From Rossellomorea vietnamensis (GTDB lineage: Bacteria; Bacillota; Bacilli; Bacillales; Bacillaceae_B), in NCBI RefSeq assembly GCF_025398035.1, contig NZ_CP104558.1, positions 1 through 64,000 on the forward strand: a stretch of 64,000 nucleotides of DNA. Reading direction: 5' to 3'. The stretch's first letter is position 1, and each line of letters starts with the position of its first letter. The position numbers were made by a program, and so were the translations under genes. This document shows positions 16,146-25,269 of the stretch, one piece after another. The notes beneath the pieces are model-generated. The model was not told the DNA's origin and ran no database searches. It saw only the letters and a list, made by a program, of their open reading frames with translations.

Positions 16146-17513
16146 ATGGAACTTGATCAATCGCGTTATTTAACGGTACAAGCTCTGACAAAATACATAA
16201 AACGTAAATTCGACAGGGACCCGCATCTGTCCAACCTGTTTGTACGGGGCGAAATTTCCAACTTCAAAAGGCACTCAAGCGGACATATGTACTTTACTTT
16301 GAAAGATGAAAAGGCCAGGATATTATCTGTGATGTTCTCAAGTCACAATCAGTCAATGAAATTCAGGCCCGAAAATGGGATGAATGTATTGATTCGCGGA
16401 GATATTTCCGTATATGAGTCAGGCGGGCAATATCAGATCTATGTGAAAGAAATGCAGCCCGATGGAATCGGTGAGCTTTATCTAGCGTATGAACAGCTGA
16501 AGGAGAAGCTCGAGAAGGCTGGATTCTTTGAGCCTGAGCGCAAACGGATGATCCCTAAGTTTCCGAAGCGGATCGCCGTTGTCACCTCCCCGACGGGTGC
16601 TGCGATCCGTGATATCATCACAACGATCAAGCGGAGGTATCCGATCGGAGAAATACTCGTCTATCCTGCTCTGGTCCAGGGCGATCAAGCGGCAGGCTCG
16701 ATTTCAGGCGCCATGAGGAAGGTGAATGAGCACGGAGATATCGACGTGTTGATCATCGGCCGGGGTGGCGGTTCGATTGAAGAGTTATGGGCTTTCAACG
16801 AGGAAGTAGTGGCGAAAGCGATTGTCGAGTCAAAGGTTCCCGTCATTTCTGCCGTGGGGCATGAGACGGATTTTACGATCGCCGATTTTGTGGCAGATCT
16901 CAGGGCACCTACGCCGACGGCTGCCGGGGAATTAGCTGTTCCTCATATTGATGATCTATTGGAAAGGATTATGAACCGGAAATTAAGGCTGATTAAATCG
17001 TTTAAAACAAAGCTGCAAACCGAAAGAAACCGATTAAATGGGTTAACCAAATCGTATGCTTTGAGAAATCCCAGAAATCTTTATCAGCAGAAGATCGAGG
17101 CCGTCGACCGGCTGACCGATCAGCTGCAAAAAAATATAAGTATGCATGTGAAACAAGACCGGGATCGATTATCCGTTCTTCATTCAAGGCTAGAGCGTAT
17201 TCATCCATCCCAAATCATCAAGGTGCAGCATGAACGGGTATTATCTATGCAGACCATGCTTGAGAAGCAATTCAAACAAGTGTTGAAAGAAAAGAATCAT
17301 CGTTTCACTTCAGCGCTGTCCACCTTACATGCCCTCAGTCCATTGAAGATCATGGACAGGGGATACAGCCTCGTTTACCGTGACGAGGGAGATCTGATAA
17401 AGTCATCTCGGCAGGTAAAGGAAGGCGACCGCATCGAGATTAATGTCAAAGATGGAAAAATACATTGTGAAGTTGAATCCGTTGAGGAGCGTGAGCAAAA
17501 TGGCAAAATCTAA
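16146..17513 (+). CDS. xseA: Exodeoxyribonuclease VII large subunit
   Basis: Catalytic subunit (455 residues) of a nuclease that degrades single-stranded DNA to oligonucleotides. An N-terminal OB-fold (about 8-105) is followed by the catalytic domain with KRIAVVTSPTGAAIRDI and DVLIIGRGGGSIEELWAFNEE, then a long coiled-coil region (about 280-400) and a C-terminal tail. The ATG at 16146 is set by AAGGAG at 16131-16136; an ATG at 16119 lacks a site. It overlaps xseB by 14 bases. Confidence 0.96.
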   Translation: MELDQSRYLTVQALTKYIKRKFDRDPHLSNLFVRGEISNFKRHSSGHMYFTLKDEKARILSVMFSSHNQSMKFRPENGMNVLIRGDISVYESGGQYQIYVKEMQPDGIGELYLAYEQLKEKLEKAGFFEPERKRMIPKFPKRIAVVTSPTGAAIRDIITTIKRRYPIGEILVYPALVQGDQAAGSISGAMRKVNEHGDIDVLIIGRGGGSIEELWAFNEEVVAKAIVESKVPVISAVGHETDFTIADFVADLRAPTPTAAGELAVPHIDDLLERIMNRKLRLIKSFKTKLQTERNRLNGLTKSYALRNPRNLYQQKIEAVDRLTDQLQKNISMHVKQDRDRLSVLHSRLERIHPSQIIKVQHERVLSMQTMLEKQFKQVLKEKNHRFTSALSTLHALSPLKIMDRGYSLVYRDEGDLIKSSRQVKEGDRIEINVKDGKIHCEVESVEEREQNGKI

Positions 17514-17733
17514 AGAAGAATTATCATTTGAAACAGCTATGGATCAGTTGGAAGAAATCGTGGAGAAATTAGAAGAAGGGGAAGTTCCCCTCGAGAAGGC
17601 GTTGGAATTCTATCAAAAAGGGATGGACCTTTCAAAATATTGTCATGATACGTTGCAAAAAGCAGAAAATCAATTAACGAAAATGATGACGGATGAAGGG
17701 GAAAAATCCTTTGATCTCGATGAGGGGGAATAA
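17500..17733 (+). CDS. xseB: Exodeoxyribonuclease VII small subunit
   Basis: A 77-residue helical subunit that binds the XseA coiled coil. The family pattern LSFETAMDQLEEIVEKLEEGEVPLEKAL covers residues 8-35, followed by YQKGMDLSKYCHDTL. The ATG at 17500, inside the end of xseA, has GAGGAG eight to nine bases upstream and matches the family N-terminus; longer in-frame starts back to 17443 lie deeper in xseA. ispA follows after three bases. Confidence 0.94.
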   Translation: MAKSKEELSFETAMDQLEEIVEKLEEGEVPLEKALEFYQKGMDLSKYCHDTLQKAENQLTKMMTDEGEKSFDLDEGE

Positions 17734-17736
17734 TAC

Positions 17737-18627
17737 ATGTATCCTCCCATTACATTGAAAGAGTTTCAACAGGAGCATGGGGAACTGATCACCAAACATA
17801 TGGTTGAGGCCGTAGAAGGCCTAAAGATCCCTTCTGTATTAAAGGAGGCCATGATTTATTCCCTGCAGGCAGGTGGAAAAAGGATACGTCCCATCCTCCT
17901 GTTGGCAGTGATCCGGACGTTCAATCAAGACACGAGGCTGGGACTCAATACAGCGTCCGCCCTTGAAATGATCCATACATATTCTTTGATCCATGACGAC
18001 CTTCCTTCCATGGATGATGACGATTTAAGGCGAGGCAAGCCGACCAATCATAAAATGTTCGGGGAGGCAGCGGCGATTCTTGCAGGCGATGGTCTCTTGA
18101 CATATAGCTTTCAGCTCATTGCAGAAGATTCAGCCTTAACCACTGACCAAAAGGTGAAGCTCATCGCACTTCTCGCACGGTGTGCCGGTCCAGAAGGGAT
18201 GGTCGGCGGACAGGTTGCCGATATCGAAGGGGAGAATAAGCGGTTAACTGTACAGGAGCTTGAAAACATTCACGTTCATAAAACAGGGAAGTTACTCATA
18301 TTCAGCGTATTGGCCGGCGGAATCATTTCAGGGGCCTCAGAGAATGAACTTGAGCTGCTTGAACGGTTTTCGTACCACATAGGTCTCGCGTTCCAAATTC
18401 AGGATGATATCCTCGACATTGAAGGATCTGAAGAAATGATTGGTAAACCGGTGGGGAGCGACGAATCGAAACATAAGAGTACGTATCCGAGCCTTTTATC
18501 CATGAAAGGTGCGAAGGAGAAGCTTCAATTTCATCTGGACGAGGCGCTGACGGCCCTTACATCTATGCCGGTGGAATCCGGTCTGCTGGCAGAAATTGCC
18601 CGTTTGATCGTTTCCCGGAATCATTAA
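17737..18627 (+). CDS. ispA: Farnesyl diphosphate synthase (short-chain polyprenyl synthase)
   Basis: A 296-residue prenyltransferase that condenses isopentenyl diphosphate with allylic diphosphates to make farnesyl diphosphate. The first aspartate-rich motif is at Asp87-Asp88 (HDDLPSMDDDD), the second at Asp223-Asp227 (DDILD), and GGKRIRP lies near residue 46. The product supplies undecaprenyl phosphate, quinones and, in some extremophiles, other isoprenoids. dxs, the first enzyme of the precursor pathway, lies just past the OLE RNA and oapA. A strong promoter starts immediately after the stop codon. Confidence 0.95.
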   Translation: MYPPITLKEFQQEHGELITKHMVEAVEGLKIPSVLKEAMIYSLQAGGKRIRPILLLAVIRTFNQDTRLGLNTASALEMIHTYSLIHDDLPSMDDDDLRRGKPTNHKMFGEAAAILAGDGLLTYSFQLIAEDSALTTDQKVKLIALLARCAGPEGMVGGQVADIEGENKRLTVQELENIHVHKTGKLLIFSVLAGGIISGASENELELLERFSYHIGLAFQIQDDILDIEGSEEMIGKPVGSDESKHKSTYPSLLSMKGAKEKLQFHLDEALTALTSMPVESGLLAEIARLIVSRNH

Positions 18628-18639
18628 AACATTCTATAT

Positions 18640-18669
18640 TTGAGCTAGTGATTTAACATATGTTATAAT
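18640..18669 (+). promoter_or_regulatory. Sigma-A-type promoter of the OLE RNA
   Basis: TTGAGC at 18640-18645 and a perfect TATAAT at 18664-18669 are 18 bases apart, placing transcription start near 18676. It lies 13 bases after the ispA stop. Confidence 0.75.
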
Positions 18670-18675
18670 ACGATT

Positions 18676-19275
18676 AGAATAAATTTTGGGGTGGTGCAGT
18701 ATTCTAGTCAGTCCACCAATCCTGAAGGTGGGCCTAAAAATCCACTAAAGGGCACATCGATGAAGTTCCTGGAATTGGCTTGAGGCGCCCAGCTTTGGGT
18801 CATATCTGGGAGTAAGGCTTGAGGGCGATCCACAATGGCATGTGGGCGTTGACCCGCGAGCCGCGGAGGCTTTGTTTCTTATGCTGGCTTTAAAGCATAT
18901 GCAATAAGAACAAAGTATGAACCTGCGATGTGATGATTCACTAGCAGCGTAGCCTGCCTTGAGTGAAGAGAGAGGGGATTATGGTTACAGGGTACACATC
19001 AGTTGGCCATTGATATGTGCTTTTTCGCCCATATGAAATCCTCTTTGCAAAAGAGGCTAAGGATTGTGTTAAGGACTGTTGAGGAAAACTCCTAGACTGT
19101 TCATATCGGACATATAAAGAGGATTATAGTGCGGACTAAGTGGTAATCCAGTCTAGCTTGTGGTGACGCGGCTAAGTCGGGTTTAATGGGAAACCGCCGG
19201 TATGGCAACATCCGGTACCTGATTGGGAAAACCTACTGGACCTAAGCTGCAATTTTTACTCTTTATATGACCCCC
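18676..19275 (+). ncRNA. ole: OLE RNA (ornate, large, extremophilic)
   Basis: A roughly 600-base gene-free stretch, unusually G-rich for this genome, between ispA and a gene for an OLE-associated membrane protein. That position and size are the hallmarks of OLE RNA, known from extremophilic Bacilli and Clostridia. Local helices are visible: CTTTGTT-T-CTTAT (18870-18882) with ATAAG-A-ACAAAG (18904-18915) enclosing ATGCT/AGCAT; CCTCTTT at 19040 with AAAGAGG ending at 19056; and ACACAT...ATATGT near 19002-19018. The RNA forms a membrane-located ribonucleoprotein with OapA and affects tolerance to cold, alcohol and Mg2+ in its best-studied host. Boundaries are approximate: the 5' end is taken from the promoter, the 3' end from the last G-rich block before AT-rich sequence. 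The call rests on context plus structure, not on an alignment. Confidence 0.87.
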
Positions 19276-19329
19276 CAATTACATATAACCAAACTATTTA
19301 CACAGTAGAAACGGTGTGTTTAAACGATA

Positions 19330-19962
19330 ATGAATGAAACGATGAAAAACTCAATAAAATGGAGTGTCAGCATTGCCGTTATCACATTTGTGTTAGCGGC
19401 TATTTTTTCAGTTACGTCCAATATGGTTTTAAATGGGGTCGCATGGTTTACAGGGCTCGTAGTCGTGTTGATCATCGTCTTCATCGGAATCTTTTTTGAT
19501 ATGCTGGGAATCGCTTCAACGGCAGCTGATGAAACCCCTTTTCACGCCATGGCGGCCAAAAAGGTATACGGAGCGAAATATTCAATCAAGATTGTACGGA
19601 ACGCAGATCGATTCGCAAGCTTCTGTAACGATGTGATCGGTGATATTTCAGGGATCATAAGCGGGACCGCATCAGCCATTGTACTGGTCCAACTGGCGGT
19701 CTCCTTTCACCTCAAGGGAGGGTCCTTGAAGGAGTATATCGTAAGCGTAACCCTGACAAGTATCATCGCTTCCTTGACAGTCGGAGGCAAAGCGCTTGGA
19801 AAAACGTTTGCTATCACCTATTCTAAGGATATAATATTTAGAGTTGGTAAAGTTCTACAATTTCTTGAAGACCGATTTCATATCGTCCTGATCAAAGATA
19901 AAAAAGACAAAAAAGATAAAAACAAGAAAAAAGGTTTTAAACGTGAGAAACAAAATATTTAG
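19330..19962 (+). CDS. oapA: OLE-associated membrane protein OapA
   Basis: A 210-residue integral membrane protein with hydrophobic segments at about residues 9-30, 35-57, 105-128 and 133-150. A very basic Lys/Asp-rich tail follows (KDKKDKKDKNKKKGFKREK at the end) and could contact RNA. An adenine-rich start and no clear Shine-Dalgarno sequence (only a weak GGTG well upstream) suggest poor or regulated translation. OapA homologues bind OLE RNA directly and take it to the membrane, where the complex is linked to magnesium homeostasis and to cold and alcohol tolerance. The gene lies 55 bases after the RNA and 21 bases before dxs, in the arrangement described for other OLE-bearing species. Confidence 0.9.
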   Translation: MNETMKNSIKWSVSIAVITFVLAAIFSVTSNMVLNGVAWFTGLVVVLIIVFIGIFFDMLGIASTAADETPFHAMAAKKVYGAKYSIKIVRNADRFASFCNDVIGDISGIISGTASAIVLVQLAVSFHLKGGSLKEYIVSVTLTSIIASLTVGGKALGKTFAITYSKDIIFRVGKVLQFLEDRFHIVLIKDKKDKKDKNKKKGFKREKQNI

Positions 19963-19983
19963 TGATGAAAGTGAGTGGACCCC

Positions 19984-21876
19984 ATGGATCTATTATCAAT
20001 AAAGGAGCCTTCTTTTCTAAAGAGCATGTCGAATGAACAATTAGAAGAGCTCAGCCAAGAGATTCGCCAATTCCTGATCAAGAATCTTTCCAAAACCGGC
20101 GGTCATATTGGTCCAAACTTAGGGGTGGTCGAATTAACCGTTGCCCTTCATAAGCATTTCTCCAGTCCAAAAGATAAAATCCTTTGGGATGTTGGTCACC
20201 AATCGTATGTCCATAAGATATTAACCGGCAGGGCCTGTCAGTTTGACACCCTCCGTCAATATAAGGGATTATGCGGTTTCCCGAAACGGAATGAAAGTGA
20301 GCATGATGTATGGGAAACCGGTCATAGTTCCACTTCATTATCGGCAGCCATGGGTATGGCGATCGCGAGGGACGTCAAGAAAGAAGATTCATATATTATC
20401 CCGGTGATCGGTGATGGTGCCTTGACTGGTGGAATGGCACTTGAAGCACTCAATCACATCGGTCATGAAAAGAAGGACATGATCGTTGTACTGAACGACA
20501 ATGAAATGTCCATCGCTCCGAATGTTGGGGCCCTTCACAGTGTACTTGGCCGTTTGCGTACAGCCGGCAAATACAACTGGGTGAAGGATGAAATGGAATA
20601 TATCCTTAAGCGTATCCCTGCTGTCGGCGGCAAATTAGCCAGTACAGCAGAACGGGTGAAGGACAGCTTGAAGTATTTATTCGTTTCCGGAATGTTCTTT
20701 GAGGAGCTTGGTTTTACATACCTTGGACCGATCGATGGACATGATTATAATGATCTGGCTGAAAATATTCAATATGCGAAGAAAACGAAAGGACCCGTCC
20801 TTTTACACGTGATCACCAAAAAAGGAAAAGGGTTTCATCCTGCTGAGTCTGATAAAAAAGGAACCTGGCACGGTACCGGACCTTACAAGATCGATACCGG
20901 GGATCTGATCAAGCCCGTGAATGCGCCTCCTTCATGGAGTGGCCTTGTGAGTGAGACGGTCAGAAGGGTTGCCCGTGAGGATGAACGGATTGTGGCCATT
21001 ACCCCGGCAATGCCGGTCGGCTCAAAACTTCTCGGATTTGCGGAGGAATTTCCTGATCGGATGTTCGACGTGGGGATTGCCGAGCAGCATGCCACAACGG
21101 TCGCTGCAGGTCTTGCCACGCAGGATATGAAACCGTTCTTAGCCATATACTCTACCTTCCTGCAACGGGCGTACGATCAGGTGGTTCACGATATTTGCCG
21201 CCAAAACTTAAACGTCTTCATCGGGATCGACCGTGCCGGATTGGTCGGAGCCGACGGGGAAACCCATCAAGGGGTATTCGATATCGCCTTTTTAAGACAT
21301 TTACCGAATATGGTGATCATGATGCCAAAAGACGAGAATGAAGGGCAGCACCTTGTCAATACGGCACTTCAATATAATGACGGTCCCATCGCTCTGCGTT
21401 ATCCACGCGGTAACGGGTATGGAGTACCGATGGACGGGGAACTTACAACGATCCCGATTGGAACGTGGGAAATATTGAAACAGGGAACAGATGCAGCGAT
21501 CCTGACTTTCGGAACGACGATCCCGATGGCCATGGAAGCGGCAGCAGACCTTGAAAAACAAGGACTTTCGGTCCGGGTTGTAAACGCACGTTTCATCAAA
21601 CCGATGGATGAGATCATGCTGAAAAGGATCCTGGAAGAAGAAATGCCTGTGCTGACGATCGAAGAAGCGGTTCTTCAAGGCGGTTTCGGAAGTGGTGTTC
21701 TTGAATTCGCTCAGGAACAGGGCTTCCATGACGCCGTGATTGACCGGATCGGTATTCCTGATTACTTCATCGAGCATGGCAGTGTGAAGGAATTATTGAA
21801 TGAAATCGGTATGACAAAAGAAAACATAGTGGATCGCATTTTAACGATCACACCAAAAAAACAAAAAAGGGCTTAA
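19984..21876 (+). CDS. dxs: 1-deoxy-D-xylulose-5-phosphate synthase
   Basis: Thiamine diphosphate enzyme (630 residues) joining pyruvate and glyceraldehyde 3-phosphate, the first step of the MEP isoprenoid pathway. GDGALTGG (residues 143-150) starts the cofactor motif. The pyrimidine-domain segment [10 protein letters not shown] and the loop [15 protein letters not shown] are intact, and the C-terminal transketolase domain is complete. The ATG at 19984 gives the family N-terminus MDLLSIK; a GTG nine bases upstream is an alternative. The stop overlaps the next start as TAATG. Confidence 0.96.
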   Translation: MDLLSIKEPSFLKSMSNEQLEELSQEIRQFLIKNLSKTGGHIGPNLGVVELTVALHKHFSSPKDKILWDVGHQSYVHKILTGRACQFDTLRQYKGLCGFPKRNESEHDVWETGHSSTSLSAAMGMAIARDVKKEDSYIIPVIGDGALTGGMALEALNHIGHEKKDMIVVLNDNEMSIAPNVGALHSVLGRLRTAGKYNWVKDEMEYILKRIPAVGGKLASTAERVKDSLKYLFVSGMFFEELGFTYLGPIDGHDYNDLAENIQYAKKTKGPVLLHVITKKGKGFHPAESDKKGTWHGTGPYKIDTGDLIKPVNAPPSWSGLVSETVRRVAREDERIVAITPAMPVGSKLLGFAEEFPDRMFDVGIAEQHATTVAAGLATQDMKPFLAIYSTFLQRAYDQVVHDICRQNLNVFIGIDRAGLVGADGETHQGVFDIAFLRHLPNMVIMMPKDENEGQHLVNTALQYNDGPIALRYPRGNGYGVPMDGELTTIPIGTWEILKQGTDAAILTFGTTIPMAMEAAADLEKQGLSVRVVNARFIKPMDEIMLKRILEEEMPVLTIEEAVLQGGFGSGVLEFAQEQGFHDAVIDRIGIPDYFIEHGSVKELLNEIGMTKENIVDRILTITPKKQKRA

Positions 21877-22715
21877 TGATGAAAGTAAAAAAACAACGAG
21901 TAGATGTACTTCTGGTAGAACGTGGATTGATTGATACAAGAGAAAAAGCGAAGCGGGCTGTCATGGCGGGGCTTGTTTATTCCAATGAAGTGAGACTGGA
22001 CAAGCCCGGGGAAAAAGTAAGTGAAGATATCCCCCTTACAATGAAAGGGAAAGTGATTCCTTATGTGAGCCGTGGCGGTTTGAAACTTGAGAAGGCTCTA
22101 AAGGTCTTCGATGTGGATGTGGACGGTAAAGTGATGATCGATATCGGTGCTTCCACTGGCGGCTTCACGGATTGCGCCCTCCAGAATGGCGCAAAAATGT
22201 CCTATGCCCTTGATGTAGGATACAACCAATTAGCCTGGAAGCTAAGACAGGATGAACGGGTCGTGGTGATGGAACGGACGAACTTCCGATACGTGACCCC
22301 GGAGGATCTTCAAGGGGAGATGCCAAGCTTTGCTTCCATCGATGTCTCCTTCATTTCCCTTTCATTGATATTGCCTGTCCTGAAAACCCTATTGGTACCT
22401 GGAGGGGATTGTGTCGCTTTAATCAAGCCGCAATTCGAAGCGGGTAAGGATCAGGTCGGGAAAAAAGGAATCGTAAGGGATCCTGCCGTACACAAAATGG
22501 TCATCGAAAAAATCATGACATTAGCTAGTAAAGAAGGCTATCATATAGCAGGTCTTTCTTATTCCCCCATTACAGGCGGAGATGGGAATATAGAATTCCT
22601 CATTCATCTGAGATGGCCGGGGCAAGAGGGTGAAGGGGAGTCCCTCCTTACCACCACACCGGATGACGTGATCGATGAAGCGCACAGTCAATTCAAGGCA
22701 AAAACACAGCAGTAA
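21876..22715 (+). CDS. yqxC: TlyA-family rRNA (cytidine-2'-O)-methyltransferase
   Basis: A 279-residue protein with an N-terminal S4 RNA-binding domain (about 5-65, RVDVLLVERGLIDTREKAKR) and an FtsJ/RrmJ-like methyltransferase domain. The SAM loop is MIDIGASTGGFTDCALQ, and IDVSFISL and ALIKPQFEAG follow. Relatives methylate 2'-OH groups of cytidines in rRNA, and some are called hemolysins. The start overlaps the dxs stop, so translation is probably coupled. A second ATG three bases on is equally possible. Confidence 0.92.
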   Translation: MMKVKKQRVDVLLVERGLIDTREKAKRAVMAGLVYSNEVRLDKPGEKVSEDIPLTMKGKVIPYVSRGGLKLEKALKVFDVDVDGKVMIDIGASTGGFTDCALQNGAKMSYALDVGYNQLAWKLRQDERVVVMERTNFRYVTPEDLQGEMPSFASIDVSFISLSLILPVLKTLLVPGGDCVALIKPQFEAGKDQVGKKGIVRDPAVHKMVIEKIMTLASKEGYHIAGLSYSPITGGDGNIEFLIHLRWPGQEGEGESLLTTTPDDVIDEAHSQFKAKTQQ

Positions 22716-22722
22716 TGACAGG

Positions 22723-22751
22723 GTCACTCTTCTTAGGAGAGTGGCTTTTTT
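22723..22751 (+). terminator. Terminator after yqxC
   Basis: GTCACTCT (22723-22730) pairs with AGAGTGGC (22738-22745, one wobble) and six T residues follow. It probably ends the dxs-yqxC transcript. Confidence 0.82.
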
Positions 22752-22761
22752 CATGGAGACC

Positions 22762-22787
22762 AAGCCGCCTCCGCTTTTCTTTTTTAT
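22762..22787 (+). repeat. Fragment of the long-hairpin repeat flank
   Basis: AAGCCGCCTCCGCTTTTC matches the flank that borders copies A and B near 14.4-14.7 kb. The hairpin body is missing, so this looks like a decayed copy. Confidence 0.6.
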
Positions 22788-22873
22788 TGTACTTCCCAAC
22801 AAAATAGGCTAACATAAGCGTAGAGGTATATTTATACAGGTTTTAATCAAATGTAAGAGGTGTATGTTCTATG

Positions 22874-23323
22874 ATGAACAAAGGGCAAAGACATATTAAA
22901 ATCAGGGAAATCATTACGAATAGAGATGTGGAGACGCAGGATGAGCTGGTGGAAGGCCTGAAGAATGCAGGATTTAATGTGACCCAGGCAACCGTATCCA
23001 GGGACATCAAGGAGCTCCATCTTGTGAAGGTTCCGCTGATGGATGGCAGATACAAATACAGCTTGCCGGCAGATCAGCGCTTTAATCCACTTCAGAAGTT
23101 GAAGCGTACACTGACGGATGCGTTCGTGAAAGTGGATCAGGCAGGGCATATGCTGGTGATGAAAACGTTACCCGGAAATGCGAATGCCATCGGGGCATTA
23201 ATCGATAATCTGGACTGGGAAGAGATTCTCGGGACCATTTGCGGGGATGATACCTGTTTGATTATTTGCCGGACGGAAGAAGAAACGAAAGTCGTTTCAG
23301 AACGATTTTTAGATATGCTGTAA
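22874..23323 (+). CDS. ahrC: Arginine repressor/activator AhrC (ArgR family)
   Basis: A 149-residue transcription factor. The N-terminal winged helix (about 1-70, with [18 protein letters not shown]) binds ARG boxes; the C-terminal domain (about 80-149, [33 protein letters not shown]) binds L-arginine and forms hexamers. It represses arginine synthesis and can activate catabolism. The ATG at 22874 matches the family start, with another ATG just before it at 22871. A candidate target lies in this window at the artPQR promoter (50537-50550). Its place between yqxC and recN is the usual one. Confidence 0.96.
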   Translation: MNKGQRHIKIREIITNRDVETQDELVEGLKNAGFNVTQATVSRDIKELHLVKVPLMDGRYKYSLPADQRFNPLQKLKRTLTDAFVKVDQAGHMLVMKTLPGNANAIGALIDNLDWEEILGTICGDDTCLIICRTEEETKVVSERFLDML

Positions 23324-23433
23324 ACAATCAATATCACGGGGCTTATGGTCAGCTCTTTATACAAAATCCAATAGGAAGCTTTTCTTTTTCAAAATTTTGA
23401 GGGGAAAGTTCCTTTTTATTTGAGGTGAATGTT

Positions 23434-25143
23434 TTGCTACAAGAACTATCAATCAAAAATTTCGCCATTATCGATTCCCTTTCCCTTTCGTTTGAAGAAG
23501 GATTGACTGTATTATCAGGTGAAACGGGTGCGGGTAAGTCGATCATCATCGATGCCATTCATTTACTGGTTGGCGGCAGAGGCTCCTCTGAGTATGTACG
23601 GCATGGGGAGAAGAAGGCCGAAATTGAAGGGTTATTTATTCTTGATAATGAAACACATCCCTGCATTCAGAAAGCGGCAGACTTCGGGATCGAGATCGAG
23701 GAAGGCATGATTGTCCTCAGAAGGGATATCTCGAGCACGGGGAAAAGTGTTTGCAGAATTAATGGGAAGCTGGTGACGATCGCCATCATGAGGGAAGTCG
23801 GGGCATCCCTTATTGACATCCACGGGCAGCACGAACATCAGGAACTCATGAATGAAAGCCTTCATCTTTCCTTATTGGACCAATTCGGAGGGAAGGATAT
23901 TGCATCCGGATTATCCAGTTATGGACAAGTATACAAAGAGTATCTATCCATATATAAGCAGCTGAACAGATTGAATGATAATGAACAGGAGATGGCTCAT
24001 CGCCTGGATCTGATTCAATTTCAGCTGAAAGAGATTCAAGATGCGAATCTTCAGCTTAATGAAGATGAAGAGCTGCAGGAAGAGAAGCGGAAACTGATGA
24101 ACTTTGAAAAGCTATTCGAAGCGCTTCAAACCTCGTATGACAGTATACAAGGGGAAAGAAAGGGGATGGACTGGGCAGGACTCGCCATGAGCCATCTTGA
24201 AACCGCTGCAGAAGTCGATTCTCAGTATGCAAAGACGCTTGAATCCGTATCGAATGCGTATTATATCCTTGAAGATGCCGCCCATCAAGTCAGGGGTGGA
24301 TTGGATATGCTTGAATTCGAGCCGAATCGACTGGACCTGATTGAGGCAAGATTGAATGAAATCAATGGTCTTAAGAGAAAATATGGATCATCGGTAGAAG
24401 AGATTCTTGCCTATAGTTCTAAGATCGAAGAAGAAATCGAAACGATCATGAATAAAGATTCACATGTTGAACAATTACAAAGTAAATTACAGTCACTTGA
24501 AAAAGATCTATCCCTCGAGGCGAAAAACCTATCCGATACTAGAAAAATGTGGGCGAAGAAATTGACCGCCAGTATCCACGAACAGTTAAAGCAGCTGTAT
24601 ATGGATAAGACGAAATTCGAAGTCCGGTTTGTGAAAAGCGGGGAAAACGAATCCTTTTCGTTTCATGCTTTCAAGAAGGATGGCTGGGATACGGTTGAGT
24701 TTTATATTTCCACCAATCCAGGAGAGCCGTTGAAGCCGTTATCAAAGGTGGCTTCAGGCGGGGAACTGTCACGGATCATGCTTGCCCTTAAAACCATTTT
24801 TTCAAAGCATCAAGGGATTACATCGATTATTTTTGATGAGGTTGATACAGGGGTGAGCGGCAGGGTAGCCCAGGCCATTGCTGAAAAAATCTATCAGGTT
24901 GCCGTCCATTCACAAGTGATGTGCATTTCTCACTTGCCTCAGGTGGCAGCCATGGCCGATTGTCACTTGTTCATTTCGAAAAAAATGTCAGGAGGCAGGA
25001 CGAGCACCATGGTGAAGCGTCTTCAGGAAAAAGATAAGATCAGGGAAATTTCACGTATGATTTCAGGAGTGGAAATAACCGATCTGACGCTTGAGCATGC
25101 AAAGGAATTACTGCAACTGGCCGGTTCCATTAAAGAGACATGA
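23434..25143 (+). CDS. recN: DNA repair protein RecN
   Basis: SMC-like ATPase (569 residues) that acts early at double-strand breaks. Walker A GETGAGKS is at residues 29-36, a coiled-coil middle runs from about 150 to 370, and the C-terminal half holds the signature SGGELSRIMLALK and Walker B SIIFDEVDTGVSG. I chose the TTG at 23434 because GAGGTG lies six bases upstream and the protein then begins MLQELSIKNFAII like its homologues; the GTG at 23425 overlaps the ribosome-binding site. A terminator follows at once. Confidence 0.95.
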   Translation: MLQELSIKNFAIIDSLSLSFEEGLTVLSGETGAGKSIIIDAIHLLVGGRGSSEYVRHGEKKAEIEGLFILDNETHPCIQKAADFGIEIEEGMIVLRRDISSTGKSVCRINGKLVTIAIMREVGASLIDIHGQHEHQELMNESLHLSLLDQFGGKDIASGLSSYGQVYKEYLSIYKQLNRLNDNEQEMAHRLDLIQFQLKEIQDANLQLNEDEELQEEKRKLMNFEKLFEALQTSYDSIQGERKGMDWAGLAMSHLETAAEVDSQYAKTLESVSNAYYILEDAAHQVRGGLDMLEFEPNRLDLIEARLNEINGLKRKYGSSVEEILAYSSKIEEEIETIMNKDSHVEQLQSKLQSLEKDLSLEAKNLSDTRKMWAKKLTASIHEQLKQLYMDKTKFEVRFVKSGENESFSFHAFKKDGWDTVEFYISTNPGEPLKPLSKVASGGELSRIMLALKTIFSKHQGITSIIFDEVDTGVSGRVAQAIAEKIYQVAVHSQVMCISHLPQVAAMADCHLFISKKMSGGRTSTMVKRLQEKDKIREISRMISGVEITDLTLEHAKELLQLAGSIKET

Positions 25144-25173
25144 AAAGCTATCCAATTCGGGTAGCTTTTTTTT
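25143..25173 (+). terminator. Terminator of recN
   Basis: AAAAGCTATCC (25143-25153) pairs with GGGTAGCTTTT (25159-25169, one wobble) and runs into a T tract. It starts on the last base of the recN stop codon. Confidence 0.9.
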
Positions 25174-25269
25174 CATGATTACCAGTTATAAATGTGGCTT
25201 TTAAAGGCAAAATTAAAACTGTAGCCGATAGAAAGTGTTTGTGGATTAGAAGCGAGGAGAGTGAATATA

